Positions 33,922 through 42,449 of a stretch of DNA of 52,771 nt are shown piece after piece. The stretch is from NCBI RefSeq assembly GCF_000430885.1, contig NZ_AUMW01000027.1, positions 1-52,771 of the forward strand, given 5' to 3'. A model generated the notes under the pieces. It ran no database searches and had not been told where the DNA came from. It was given only the letters and a program-made list of their open reading frames with translations. The DNA is from Desulfotruncus alcoholivorax DSM 16058 (lineage in GTDB: Bacteria; Bacillota; Desulfotomaculia; Desulfotomaculales; Desulfallaceae). The position numbers and the translations under genes are program-made. Numbering within the stretch: the stretch's first letter is position 1; every line of letters begins with the position of its first letter.

Positions 33922-34817
33922 TGAACAAAGTTGGGTTCAAATCTGGTTTTGTTACGATAACCGGCCGTACCAATGTTGGTAAATCCACTTTGCTAAACAG
34001 GATGGTAGGCCAAAAGGTAGTTATCATGTCCGACAAACCGCAAACCACCAGGCATAAGATTCAATCGGTATTAACCGGTGAGGATTACCAGGTGGTTTTT
34101 ATTGACACCCCGGGTATCCACAAGCCCAAGCATAAGCTGGGGGAACGAATGGTGGAAACCGCTTTAAAGACATTGCGGGAAGTTGACATAATTATGATGC
34201 TGGTTGAAGCGGCTATGCCCGGATCCGGCGATAATTATATCATTGAACAGGTAAAGCAGGTTTCCCAACCTGTTATTTTGGTAATAAATAAAATTGACCT
34301 GGTTAAACCGGCCGAACTGGTTCCGATTATTGAAACATTTCGTAAATTGCATGATTTTGCTGAAATAATCCCTGTTTCCGCTTTAACCGGGGAAAATGTG
34401 GAAAAGCTGATCCGGGTGATTGTTGACAGGCTGCCGGAAGGTCCCCAGTACTACCCGGATGATGTGGTGGTTGACCGGCCTGAAAGGTTTGTTATGGCCG
34501 AGCTGATCAGGGAAAAGGTGCTGCATTTGACCAGTCAGGAAGTTCCCCACTCTGTTGCCGTAGTGGTGGAAGAGATGGAGCAAAGATCGGAAAATCTTGT
34601 GGCGGTCAGCGCTGTTATCTATACCGAGCGGGAAAGCCAAAAAGGCATATTAATCGGCAAGGGCGGTAGGATGCTAAAGGAAGTAGGCAAGCTCGCCAGG
34701 GAGGAAATGGAAGCGCTGTTGGGGTCAAGGATATTCCTTGAGCTTTGGGTTAAAGTTAAAAAGGATTGGCGTAACCAGGATATCCAAATGAAGAACTTCG
34801 GTTTTATTGAAGATTAA
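33921..34817 (+). CDS. era: GTPase Era
   Basis: 298 residues from GTG, after CAGGAGGATG. G1 is GRTNVGKSTLLNRMVGQKV (Thr in place of the usual Pro), the effector region is SDKPQTTRHKI, G3 is IDTPGIHKPKH, G4 is NKIDL, and there is a C-terminal KH domain (KGILIGKGGRMLKEVGKLAR). Era binds the 3' end of 16S rRNA during 30S assembly. ybeY and era are in one transcription unit. Confidence 0.98.
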   Translation: MNKVGFKSGFVTITGRTNVGKSTLLNRMVGQKVVIMSDKPQTTRHKIQSVLTGEDYQVVFIDTPGIHKPKHKLGERMVETALKTLREVDIIMMLVEAAMPGSGDNYIIEQVKQVSQPVILVINKIDLVKPAELVPIIETFRKLHDFAEIIPVSALTGENVEKLIRVIVDRLPEGPQYYPDDVVVDRPERFVMAELIREKVLHLTSQEVPHSVAVVVEEMEQRSENLVAVSAVIYTERESQKGILIGKGGRMLKEVGKLAREEMEALLGSRIFLELWVKVKKDWRNQDIQMKNFGFIED

Positions 34818-34828
34818 AGTAAACTTGA

Positions 34829-34857
34829 TTGACTTTAATATAAGCAAGTAATATTAT
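34829..34857 (+). promoter_or_regulatory. Promoter of the magnesium riboswitch-corA unit
   Basis: TTGACT (34829-34834), a 17-base spacer and TATTAT (34852-34857), about 12 bases after the era stop. Transcription would start near 34864, just before the M-box. Confidence 0.75.
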
Positions 34858-34875
34858 TGTATTTAAGAAAATTAA

Positions 34876-35040
34876 ATCTTCGTTAGGTGAGGCTACTGTA
34901 TAGACACAAGCCGCTGCCCGGAAATGTCGAGAGACAGTAACGGGTTAACAGGTATTGCCGAATTAAGGTTTTACTTAACGTGGCTGAGAAATAATTTCTC
35001 TAGCTGTACAGAGCCAAAGCTTGCACGATTGAAGGCGGTA
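34876..35040 (+). ncRNA. M-box (ykoK leader) magnesium riboswitch
   Basis: Conserved core segments of the M-box are present in order: CTTCGTTAGGTGAGGCT, GCTGCCCGGAAATGTCGAGA, CGGGTTAACAGG, TTGCCGAATTAAGG, and near the 3' end AGAGCCAAAGC, then CGATTGAAG. It is followed by a terminator-like stem and then a CorA magnesium transporter gene. M-box RNAs fold with several Mg2+ ions and switch off transporter expression when Mg2+ is plentiful. Recognition is by eye from the consensus. Confidence 0.9.
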
Positions 35041-35050
35041 ATAATTTATT

Positions 35051-35088
35051 GGTCTTCATTTAATGCATAATGCAATTGAAGGCCTTTT
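35051..35088 (+). terminator. Riboswitch-controlled terminator before corA
   Basis: GGTCTTCA (35051-35058) pairs with TGAAGGCC (35077-35084; one G-U) and TTTTAT follows. The TTCA segment could instead pair with GATTGAAG at the end of the M-box, which gives a simple anti-terminator. Confidence 0.8.
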
Positions 35089-35114
35089 ATATTGTGGCGA
35101 AAGGGGTGACTTGC

Positions 35115-35216
35115 ATGGAAGAATTACCAAATCGACGATGCCGGGCCATAATCATAAACCATCTATTGCAAAACTTCCATGGAGGCGACCCTGTTGATCA
35201 AAACATATTTTTATAA
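35115..35216 (+). CDS. Possible 33-codon leader peptide before corA
   Basis: ATG 35115 follows AAAGGGGTGA, a better ribosome binding site than that of corA. The frame encodes ~33 residues (MEELPNRRCRAIIINHLLQN, then a short tail) and stops at 35216, inside corA and in another frame. The corA site (GGAGG at 35181-35185) lies within it, so translation of the leader could open or couple corA. It may also be chance. No family was recognised. Confidence 0.4.
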   Translation: MEELPNRRCRAIIINHLLQNFHGGDPVDQNIFL

Positions 35217-36165
35217 TGCCACCCAGAAAAAATTATATCATGATGTGGATTTGTCCCTTAATCTGATTCAACATGAAGATGACTTGCTTTGGGTGGATTT
35301 ATATGACTTTAAGGACGAAAAAGAATTAAGTTACCTCGCCAAAGTATTTGATTTCCATTACCTTGCCGTTGAAGACTGCCTGCAGCACAGCCCGAGGGCC
35401 AAGATCGACACCTATGATAAGTATTATTTCTTTATGCTGCACGCGCTGCGCTATAAGGAAGACAGCGACGAAGAAATTACGCCTGAGCAGCTAAACGTTT
35501 TTCTGAGCTCCAACTATGTGGTCACTGTCCACCGCAGGAACCTGCCCATATTGGGCAGGCTGGCCAGGGAATGCCTTACCAATGTCACCAAGCACATGGA
35601 AAACGGGTCGGATATGTTCTTATACCACATCTTTGATGGTATTACTGACGAATATTTTCCAATACTTGATCGTATTGACCAGCGGGTTGATGAACTGGAA
35701 GACCAGCTTTACGAGCAGCCCAGTAAAGAAATTACAGAAGAATTCCTGGCGTTGAAAAGAACACTGCTATCCATGCGGCGGGCCATTTACCCTTTAAAGC
35801 GGATGTTCTTGAGCATGAACGGACAATTTATGTTCCAGGTGTCAAAGGAAAGTGAACCGTACTACCTGGACCTGGTCGACCATATTGAACGAATCATCGA
35901 CACCATTGAAAGCCTCAGGGATTTGCTGGATGGCGCACTGGAAACGTACTATTCAATTATCAGCGCGCGAACCAACGAAACAATGAGGATACTTACCCTT
36001 ATTTCAACCGTATTTATGCCGCTGACCTTTGTTACCGGCTTCTTTGGCATGAACGTACCTTTACCGGAGCAGCAGAGCACGTGGTCAACGGTGGCTATAT
36101 CAGCCGGCTTGCTGGGGATTACCGTATGGATGTTTTTAATCTTTAAAATGAAAAAGTGGATTTAA
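35194..36165 (+). CDS. corA: CorA-type magnesium transporter
   Basis: About 323 residues. TTG 35194 is preferred because GGAGG at 35181-35185 has the right spacing; an ATG at 35179 covers the site itself. A large cytoplasmic alpha/beta and helical domain is followed by two C-terminal membrane helices, with the signature TGFFGMNVPLP between them (GMN motif, pentameric pore entrance), ending in a basic KMKKWI. It moves Mg2+ (possibly Co2+ or Ni2+). The M-box upstream supports Mg2+ as substrate. Confidence 0.95.
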   Translation: MIKTYFYNATQKKLYHDVDLSLNLIQHEDDLLWVDLYDFKDEKELSYLAKVFDFHYLAVEDCLQHSPRAKIDTYDKYYFFMLHALRYKEDSDEEITPEQLNVFLSSNYVVTVHRRNLPILGRLARECLTNVTKHMENGSDMFLYHIFDGITDEYFPILDRIDQRVDELEDQLYEQPSKEITEEFLALKRTLLSMRRAIYPLKRMFLSMNGQFMFQVSKESEPYYLDLVDHIERIIDTIESLRDLLDGALETYYSIISARTNETMRILTLISTVFMPLTFVTGFFGMNVPLPEQQSTWSTVAISAGLLGITVWMFLIFKMKKWI

Positions 36166-36722
36166 TCCAGACCCTTCCAGCGCGGAGTCAGGTTATGATC
36201 TATTTCCAACATGTCCATTACCCTGCCTATTGTTTGGAGCACCAGATCCGTAATAGTCAAAGGGCGGTTATAAAAAGCAGGGACAGGAGGCATTATGACT
36301 GCTCCGGCCCGGGCCAGCCTGAGCATGTTTTCCAGGTGGATTTCATGCAGGGGTGTTTCTCTGGGAAGCAGGATCAGCTTGCGCTTTTCCTTTAAAGTAA
36401 CGTCGGCGGCCCTGCTAATGAGGTTGTCCGTGTAGCCATTGGCAACGGCGGAAAGGGTTTTCATGCTGCAGGGGGCAATAACCATGCCCTGGTGTTTAAA
36501 GGAACCGCTGGCGATAGCTGCTGCAAGGTCATCAATTTGATAAACTTTGGCGGCCAGGGCATTGATATCTTTCAATTTGTAGCCTGTTTCTATTTCTATA
36601 GTTCGCTGGCCCCAGTTGCTATACACTAAATGGGTTTCTATCCCTGCCCGGGCCAGTTCCCGAACCAGGGTAATGCCGTAAACAGCGCCGGTGGCGCCGG
36701 TGATTGCTGTAATAATACGCAT
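36162..36722 (-). CDS. ubiX: Flavin prenyltransferase UbiX
   Basis: 186 residues. ATG 36722 follows GGGAGGAAAGC on the reverse strand. ITAITGATGAVYGITLVREL is the FMN-binding start; APCSMKTLSAVANGYTDNLI and KRKLILLPRETPLHEIHLEN are UbiX signatures. It makes prenylated FMN for UbiD-type decarboxylases. No ubiD is in the window. It converges on corA, and the two stop codons overlap. Confidence 0.95.
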   Translation of the reverse strand: MRIITAITGATGAVYGITLVRELARAGIETHLVYSNWGQRTIEIETGYKLKDINALAAKVYQIDDLAAAIASGSFKHQGMVIAPCSMKTLSAVANGYTDNLISRAADVTLKEKRKLILLPRETPLHEIHLENMLRLARAGAVIMPPVPAFYNRPLTITDLVLQTIGRVMDMLEIDHNLTPRWKGLD

Positions 36723-36862
36723 TGCTTTCCTCCCTGTAGGTTTGATAATAAACTGTTTCAACATGGATCAAATAATTCCCCCTGGCCGGGGATCTTTTTG
36801 TCCGGTTAATTTAATTGCGGAAGGCCGTCTTTACAGGCGCCTGTCCTCCGGGAGGAATGCTT

Positions 36863-37618
36863 ATGCAACTTTACAGGGTGCAGGCCATTGTTTTAAATTC
36901 ATACGAAATGCGGGACGCACACCGTGTGCTTACTCTGTATACGAGGGAAAAGGGCAAAGTAAGGGCTGTTGCCCACGGTGTTGTCAAGCCCACCAGCAAA
37001 AAAAGAGGTGCGGTGCAGCCTTTTTGCCATACTGATTTTTTGCTGCGCCGGGGCAGGGAACTTGACAGTGTCAGCCAGTGTGAGGGACGTGAAATTTTTC
37101 CCGCCCTTTGGGCCGACCTGGACCTGATGAGCTATGCCGGGCACGCCACCGGATTGGTTGACCGGCTGACTGCGGACGGTGAGCCCGATGAGAACATATT
37201 CAGTTTGCTGCTCAGCTTACTGAGGGTTCTTGAAAAGACGAAAGACCCTGAATTGGTGATTAGAAGCTTCGAATTGCGCCTGGTTGCATTATTAGGCTAT
37301 TTGCCTTACCTGGATGGCTGTACCAGCTGCGGTGAAGCCATGCCTGGCCCGGATAACTACTTTAGTCCCTGGGCAGGCGGTCTTATCTGCCGGAATTGCA
37401 GGACACCCGGCGTGGCAGAATATTTTTGCGGCAGGGAAGCGGTTTCGGTGATGAAAGCACTGCTGGCCTGGGAACTGGCTACGGTTGAGAGAATACGAGT
37501 TACCCGGCAAGCGGGAGCTCAAATTAAACTAATTATGACTGAATATATAAAATGGCTTACGGAAAGACGCTCCGGTCCATTGGAATTCCTGGAAAAAGTC
37601 CGGGATTACAAGACCTGA
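36863..37618 (+). CDS. recO: DNA repair protein RecO
   Basis: About 251 residues. ATG 36863 is 7 bases after GGGAGG. The N-terminal OB fold has YRVQAIVLNSYEMRDAHRVL and LYTREKGKVRAVAHGVVKP. A zinc finger, CTSCGEAMPGPDNYFSP-x-AGGLICRNC, lies in the C-terminal half. RecO loads RecA on SSB-coated DNA with RecR. In B. subtilis recO lies directly between era and glyQ; here corA, ubiX and a DUF4342 gene are inserted around it. Confidence 0.96.
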   Translation: MQLYRVQAIVLNSYEMRDAHRVLTLYTREKGKVRAVAHGVVKPTSKKRGAVQPFCHTDFLLRRGRELDSVSQCEGREIFPALWADLDLMSYAGHATGLVDRLTADGEPDENIFSLLLSLLRVLEKTKDPELVIRSFELRLVALLGYLPYLDGCTSCGEAMPGPDNYFSPWAGGLICRNCRTPGVAEYFCGREAVSVMKALLAWELATVERIRVTRQAGAQIKLIMTEYIKWLTERRSGPLEFLEKVRDYKT

Positions 37619-37691
37619 TAGATGTATAAAGCAAGTGCAATAAAGGTTAAATTATCCTCAAGTAAGAGGCATATTTAAAGGGGGTTATTTC

Positions 37692-38156
37692 GTGAACAAT
37701 GAATTGGAAAACATTGATCTGATAAGGGCCAGAACGGGCGTAACCTACAGGGAGGCCAAAAAGGCACTGGATGATGCGGGTGGAGATGTGGTTCAGGCGT
37801 TAATCAATCTGGAAGAAAGGGATCAGAAGTTTGCCGAGAAAATACAATGCCGCGGGCTTGATCTTTTGGATAATTTGAAATCCATCCTGCAGCGTGGTCA
37901 GGAAACCAGAATTAAAGTAAAGCAGGGAGACAGGACTGTTTTAGAAGTGCCCGCTTCAGTAGGCGCGATCGGATTACTGGCCGCCCTGGCCAGCAGTGAG
38001 CTGGCCGTCCTGGGCGCATTGGGAACTGTTACCGCCATGGCCAAAAAATATACACTTGAGTTTGATCGCAGGGATAAAGATGTTGATGATAAGGCTGATA
38101 GAGATGAAGCAGACGCAGAAGAAACCTTTGAATTTAACAAAGACAGCTTGCAGTAG
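37692..38156 (+). CDS. DUF4342 domain protein with UBA-like N-terminus
   Basis: 154 residues from GTG after AAAGGGGG. Residues 8-40 (DLIRARTGVTYREAKKALDD) form a UBA/TS-N-like three-helix module, as in EF-Ts. Residues ~60-120 (RIKVKQGDRTVLEVPASVGA) fit DUF4342, with a hydrophobic stretch LLAALASSELAVLGALGTVT. The tail is strongly acidic. Function unknown. It lies between recO and the glyQS T-box. Confidence 0.8.
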   Translation: MNNELENIDLIRARTGVTYREAKKALDDAGGDVVQALINLEERDQKFAEKIQCRGLDLLDNLKSILQRGQETRIKVKQGDRTVLEVPASVGAIGLLAALASSELAVLGALGTVTAMAKKYTLEFDRRDKDVDDKADRDEADAEETFEFNKDSLQ

Positions 38157-38182
38157 CTTTTTAACACTTTAGGAAAGTATAC

Positions 38183-38202
38183 CTGGCCATATTTATGGCC
38201 AG
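38183..38202 (+). repeat. Perfect hairpin after the DUF4342 gene
   Basis: CTGGCCAT (38183-38190), loop ATTT, ATGGCCAG (38195-38202). It has no T-tract, so it is not a standard terminator; it could protect the mRNA 3' end ahead of the terminator at 38221. Confidence 0.6.
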
Positions 38203-38220
38203 AACTAAGGATTAAAGTAT

Positions 38221-38262
38221 AAAAAAGCGCGCGCTAAGGGAACTGATTGAGCGCGCTTTTTT
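38221..38262. terminator. Bidirectional terminator before glyQ
   Basis: AAAAAAGCGCGC (38221-38232) and GCGCGCTTTTTT (38251-38262) are perfect inverted copies. It ends the DUF4342 transcript just before the glyQS promoter. Confidence 0.9.
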
Positions 38263-38264
38263 AA

Positions 38265-38293
38265 TTGACTTTACAGGTTAAATTTGATAAATT
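38265..38293 (+). promoter_or_regulatory. Promoter of glyQS
   Basis: TTGACT (38265-38270), a 17-base spacer and TAAATT (38288-38293), directly before the T-box leader. Confidence 0.7.
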
Positions 38294-38319
38294 TGTTTTG
38301 TTATCTAAATATTTTTGGG

Positions 38320-38556
38320 GCGATGAAGGAAAGAGTACCCGGGAATAGTTTCTGCCAGAGAGCCGGCGGTTGGTGTGAGCCGGTGGATTGTCCCGGTGAA
38401 AGGGGTTCCCGAGCCGCGGGAGGAAAACCGTCATCTTTGACGGCCAGTAAAACCTGGAAAATCGAGTGGGCTGCCTTGGTGCGGCCAAACAGGGTGGAAC
38501 CGCGGGAATATGCCTCCCGTCCCTGGCTATTGCCGGGGCGGGAGGTTTAGTTTTTG
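38320..38556 (+). ncRNA. Glycine T-box riboswitch of glyQS
   Basis: The T-box sequence AACAGGGTGGAACCGCG is at 38488-38504. Stem I begins GATGAAGGAAAGAGTACCCGG. The specifier loop, GAAAGGGGTTCCCGAGC, aligns with the B. subtilis glyQS loop GAAAGGCATTCTTGAGC and places GGG (38402-38404), a Gly codon, where B. subtilis has GGC. The terminator stem CCTCCCG (38513-38519) / CGGGAGG (38539-38545) is followed by TTTAGTTTTT. Uncharged tRNA-Gly binding should favour the anti-terminator and raise glyQS transcription. Confidence 0.95.
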
Positions 38557-38584
38557 ATTATTTTTCAAGGGAGGTTGGTAAAAC

Positions 38585-39463
38585 ATGAATTTCCAGGAGC
38601 TGATATTAACCCTAAATACCTTCTGGGCCAATCAGAATTGCATCATCCAGCAGCCTTACGATGTTGAAAAAGGCGCCGGGACGATGAATCCGGCCACTTT
38701 TTTGCGATCTTTGGGCCCGGAGCCCTGGCGGGTGGCTTACGTCGAACCGTCGCGCCGGCCCACCGACGGCAGGTACGGGGAAAACCCCAACCGGTTGCAG
38801 CATTATTACCAGTACCAGGTTATCTTAAAACCATCACCGGACGCTGTGCTGGAGGTATACCTGCAGAGTCTCAAAGCCATCGGTATTGACCCCGAAAAAC
38901 ATGATATCCGGTTCGTGGAAGATAACTGGGAATCACCAACCCTGGGGGCCTGGGGACTGGGGTGGGAGGTTTGGCTGGATGGCATGGAAATTACCCAGTT
39001 CACCTATTTTCAGCAGTGCGGCGGCATAGACTGCCGTCCGGTAAGCGCGGAAATCACCTACGGGCTTGAGCGGCTGGCCATGTACATTCAAGAGAAAGAT
39101 AACGTATTTGACATAGAATGGGTAGATGGTGTTACATATGGTGCAGTGCATCATCGCGGGGAAGTTGAACATTCCCATTATAATTTTGAAGCAGCAGACA
39201 CGCAGATGTTGTTTCAATTGTTTGATATGTACGAGCGGGAAGCCACCAGGATAGTCGAAAAGGGCCTGGTTTTACCAGCTTATGATTATGTTTTGAAATG
39301 TTCGCATACATTTAACCTACTGGATGCCAGGGGGGCGATCAGCGTAACTGAACGGACGGGGTTTATCCACAGGGTGCGTAATTTGGCCCGGGCTTGTGCT
39401 GTTAAATACGTTGAACAAAGGGAGAATATGGGTTTTCCCCTGCTGAAAAAGGAGGATGCCTGA
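38585..39463 (+). CDS. glyQ: Glycine--tRNA ligase alpha subunit
   Basis: 292 residues, starting [14 protein letters not shown], then [38 protein letters not shown] and [20 protein letters not shown], all diagnostic of GlyQ. It is the catalytic half of the alpha2beta2 enzyme. AAGGGAGG precedes the ATG. The beta subunit follows at once. Expression is under the T-box upstream. Confidence 0.99.
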   Translation: MNFQELILTLNTFWANQNCIIQQPYDVEKGAGTMNPATFLRSLGPEPWRVAYVEPSRRPTDGRYGENPNRLQHYYQYQVILKPSPDAVLEVYLQSLKAIGIDPEKHDIRFVEDNWESPTLGAWGLGWEVWLDGMEITQFTYFQQCGGIDCRPVSAEITYGLERLAMYIQEKDNVFDIEWVDGVTYGAVHHRGEVEHSHYNFEAADTQMLFQLFDMYEREATRIVEKGLVLPAYDYVLKCSHTFNLLDARGAISVTERTGFIHRVRNLARACAVKYVEQRENMGFPLLKKEDA

Positions 39464-39464
39464 T

Positions 39465-41552
39465 ATGGCCAGGGATTTTTTATTGGAAATTGGTGTGGAA
39501 GAGCTGCCGGCCCGGTTTATTGCCCCGTCTCTGGAACAAATGCGGGAACTGGCGGGTAAAGCATTGCGTGACAGCAGAATTGCCTACAAGGAAATTAAAA
39601 CTTATGGAACTCCCAGGAGAATAGCGATATTAATCACTGGCGTTGCAGAGAGCCAGGAACCACTTATTCAGGAAGTTAAGGGACCGGCGGTGAAAGTGGC
39701 GTTTAATGCCGCCGGGGAGCCTACCAGGGCCGCCCGGGGTTTTGCCAAAAGCCAGGGAGTGCAGGTGGAAGACCTGGTACGCAAATCAGTTGGCCCGGTG
39801 GAATACGTTTTTGCCATTAAAAAGGAAGAAGGCGGGGAAACTTATGCCGTATTAACAGCCATTGCCCTGAACTTAATCGAAGGGCTGCATTTCCCAAAAC
39901 CCATGCGCTGGGGTGATTTGGAAATCAGGTTTGCCCGTCCTATACGCTGGCTGCTTTGCCTTTATGGAAAAGATGTGGTCAAATTTGAGTTTGCGGGTTT
40001 GCAGTCTGACCGCTACACAATGGGCCATCGTTTTTTAAGTCATGGCAAAGTGGCGCTTGCTGATGCAGGCTCCTATAGCCGGGTGCTCGAAGAAGTTTTT
40101 GTTATTGCCGGTATCAATGAACGTAAAGAAAAAATTCGCAGCCAGATTGAGCAAGTTGCTACTGAAAAAGGCGGCAGGCCGGAAACCAACGAGGATTTGC
40201 TGGATGAGGTTACAAATCTGGTTGAATACCCCACAGCTCTTTGCGGCAGCTTTGACGAGCGCTATCTGGAAATGCCCGAAGAAGTGTTGGTTACACCTAT
40301 GCGGGAGCACCAGCGCTATTTTCCCGTCCGCGGTTCGGATAACCGGCTGCTGCCGCTGTTTGTGGCTGTAAGCAACGGCGGTACCAGCAATGTTGATATA
40401 GTCCGGGCGGGAAATGAAAAAGTTTTGCGGGCCCGGCTGTCGGATGCCGCGTTTTTCTGGCAGGAGGATCTCAAAGCGCCGCTGGAGGACAAGGTAGACG
40501 GGCTGAAAAAAGTCATTTTCCAGGAAAGCCTAGGCACAATATATGAAAAGGTTCAGCGCATTACCAGCCTGGCAGATTATATTTGCGGCCGCCTGGGTGC
40601 GACCCCGCAGGAACGGTCCGATTTGATTAGGGCTGCCCGCCTGGCCAAGGCAGATTTGCTGACCAATATGGTTTATGAATTTCCTGAGCTGCAGGGGATA
40701 ATGGGCCGGGAGTATGCACGGCGTTTCAACGAGCCGGAAGGAGTTGCGCTGGCAATTTATGAGCATTATCTGCCCAGGTTTGCCGGGGATGACTTGCCTG
40801 AGACGCTGCCGGGCAAGGTTTTGAGTATAGCTGATAAGATGGATACGCTGGCGGGCTGTTTTGGTATCGGCATTCAGCCAACCGGCTCACAGGACCCGTA
40901 TGCGTTAAGACGCCAGGCGCTGGGGGTATGTAATATAATTCTTGACGCCGGCCTGACGCTGTCGTTAACCGAGATGATTGAACATGCTTATAAAAGCTAT
41001 TTAGACCGGGTGAAAATGAAACTTGGGGTAGACCGGGTTACCACTGAGTTGGGTGAATTTTTTAGACAGCGGCTTCGGGTTTTATTCATTGAGCGCGGGC
41101 TGCCGTATGATACGGTTGATGCTGTTCTTGCCCCCGGTTATGACGATTTCTACGACACCTGGCTGCGGGGGCGGGCTTTGCATCAATTCCGGTCCGAACC
41201 CGCTTTCGATGCGCTGTTAACTGCTTTTACCCGGGCCTTTAATTTAAGCAAAAATACCGAAAGCGACCGGGTGGATCCAGTGCTGTTTGAAACGGAAGTT
41301 GAAAAAGATCTTTATGCCGCCTTTAATAAAGTTTCAAAAGCAGCCGGAGACAGCTTAAAAGCGCGGGATTATAGCATGGCCTTTTCCTTGATTGCGGGAC
41401 TGCAAAAGCCGGTTGACCGTTTCTTTGAAGATGTTATGGTGATGGTCGAAGACCGGCGGGTAAGGGATAACAGGTTGGCTCTGTTAAAAAATATAGCTGA
41501 TTTTATTGGTAAGGTAGCAGATTTAAGCAAATTGGTAGTGCAAAATAAGTAA
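39465..41552 (+). CDS. glyS: Glycine--tRNA ligase beta subunit
   Basis: About 695 residues. ATG 39465 is 9 bases after AGGAGG. The N-terminus, DFLLEIGVEELPARFIAPSL, and segments TYGTPRRIAILI, MRWGDLEIRFARPIRWLLCL and FGIGIQPTGSQDPYALRRQA are typical of GlyS, with an anticodon-binding region at the C-terminus. It binds the tRNA and completes the alpha2beta2 enzyme. Confidence 0.98.
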   Translation: MARDFLLEIGVEELPARFIAPSLEQMRELAGKALRDSRIAYKEIKTYGTPRRIAILITGVAESQEPLIQEVKGPAVKVAFNAAGEPTRAARGFAKSQGVQVEDLVRKSVGPVEYVFAIKKEEGGETYAVLTAIALNLIEGLHFPKPMRWGDLEIRFARPIRWLLCLYGKDVVKFEFAGLQSDRYTMGHRFLSHGKVALADAGSYSRVLEEVFVIAGINERKEKIRSQIEQVATEKGGRPETNEDLLDEVTNLVEYPTALCGSFDERYLEMPEEVLVTPMREHQRYFPVRGSDNRLLPLFVAVSNGGTSNVDIVRAGNEKVLRARLSDAAFFWQEDLKAPLEDKVDGLKKVIFQESLGTIYEKVQRITSLADYICGRLGATPQERSDLIRAARLAKADLLTNMVYEFPELQGIMGREYARRFNEPEGVALAIYEHYLPRFAGDDLPETLPGKVLSIADKMDTLAGCFGIGIQPTGSQDPYALRRQALGVCNIILDAGLTLSLTEMIEHAYKSYLDRVKMKLGVDRVTTELGEFFRQRLRVLFIERGLPYDTVDAVLAPGYDDFYDTWLRGRALHQFRSEPAFDALLTAFTRAFNLSKNTESDRVDPVLFETEVEKDLYAAFNKVSKAAGDSLKARDYSMAFSLIAGLQKPVDRFFEDVMVMVEDRRVRDNRLALLKNIADFIGKVADLSKLVVQNK

Positions 41553-41567
41553 AAAAATGTAACTATT

Positions 41568-41670
41568 CAGAAGTCAGGAGTAAGAACGAATTTTGGCACA
41601 ATGCAAAGGTTAAAACCATCAAGGAATGCAATATATCCCTACTGAATTCTGGCTACTGACTACTGAATTC
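41568..41670. repeat. Dispersed repeat, copy 2
   Basis: CAGAAGTCAGGAGTAAG at the left and CTGAATTCTGGCTACTGACTACTGAATTC (given here as arms at 41642-41670) at the right match the two arms at 24980-25053. The ~240-base gap between glyS and the ccpN-like gene is otherwise AT-rich with a TATAAT at 41725-41730. Confidence 0.7.
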
Positions 41671-41793
41671 CAAGTAATAGTAAAAAAATATTTTTTAAGC
41701 TTAAAGGAAAATAAATAGTGTGTATATAATATATATTATTTGTGGAGGCAAGGTTTATTAGTATGGCATATTTGCTCTCCAAGGGGCGATGAT

Positions 41794-42435
41794 ATGCAAC
41801 TCACAGACAGGCAACAATTAATTTTAGACATAGTTAAAAGAGAAGGTCCTATTACCGGAGAACAAATTGCGGAACGGCTAAATCTTACCAGGGCAACACT
41901 GCGCCCCGACATGGCCATCCTGACCATGTCGGGTATGCTGGAGGCGCGTCCCAGGGTTGGTTATTTCCACAGCGGAAAAAAGCCGGGCCGGGTGCTGGCG
42001 GAAAAACTTCACCAGGTCAAAGTTGGTGAAGTTAAATCAGTCCCCGTTGTGGTTCCGGAGAAGTGCACCGTCTATGATGCTGTGGTGACCATGTTCATCG
42101 AGGATGTCGGCACGCTGTTTGTGGTTCGCGAAGGAGGTTTTTTAGAGGGTATTGTATCGCGCAAAGACCTTCTAAAAACAACTTTGGGAGGGCAGGATAT
42201 TCACAAACTGCCACTGGGGGTAATCATGACCAGAATGCCTAATATCATCTACGCTGAACCGGACGAATCGGTATGGGAGGCGGCAAGGAAATTAATCAAC
42301 CACGAAGTGGATGCTTTGCCGGTGGTTAAAGCAAGTACCCAGGAAGATGGCACAGTGGCTTATGAAGTAATTGGCAGGTTTAGCAAGACAAATATAACCA
42401 GGCTTTTTGTTGAGCTGGGCGAAGGAGATTATTAA
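41794..42435 (+). CDS. ccpN: CcpN-like transcription regulator (HTH plus CBS pair)
   Basis: About 213 residues. ATG 41794 lies after AAGGGGCGATG. The N-terminal winged helix (LTDRQQLILDIVKREGPITG, then RLNLTRATLRPDMAILTMSG) is followed by two CBS domains (residues ~75-205) that probably bind adenine nucleotides. This is the CcpN/YqzB family, which in B. subtilis represses gluconeogenic genes. Here, as there, it sits before the DUF299 regulator gene and so likely controls the ppdK unit. Confidence 0.93.
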   Translation: MQLTDRQQLILDIVKREGPITGEQIAERLNLTRATLRPDMAILTMSGMLEARPRVGYFHSGKKPGRVLAEKLHQVKVGEVKSVPVVVPEKCTVYDAVVTMFIEDVGTLFVVREGGFLEGIVSRKDLLKTTLGGQDIHKLPLGVIMTRMPNIIYAEPDESVWEAARKLINHEVDALPVVKASTQEDGTVAYEVIGRFSKTNITRLFVELGEGDY

Positions 42436-42449
42436 GGAGGGCGGTATCC

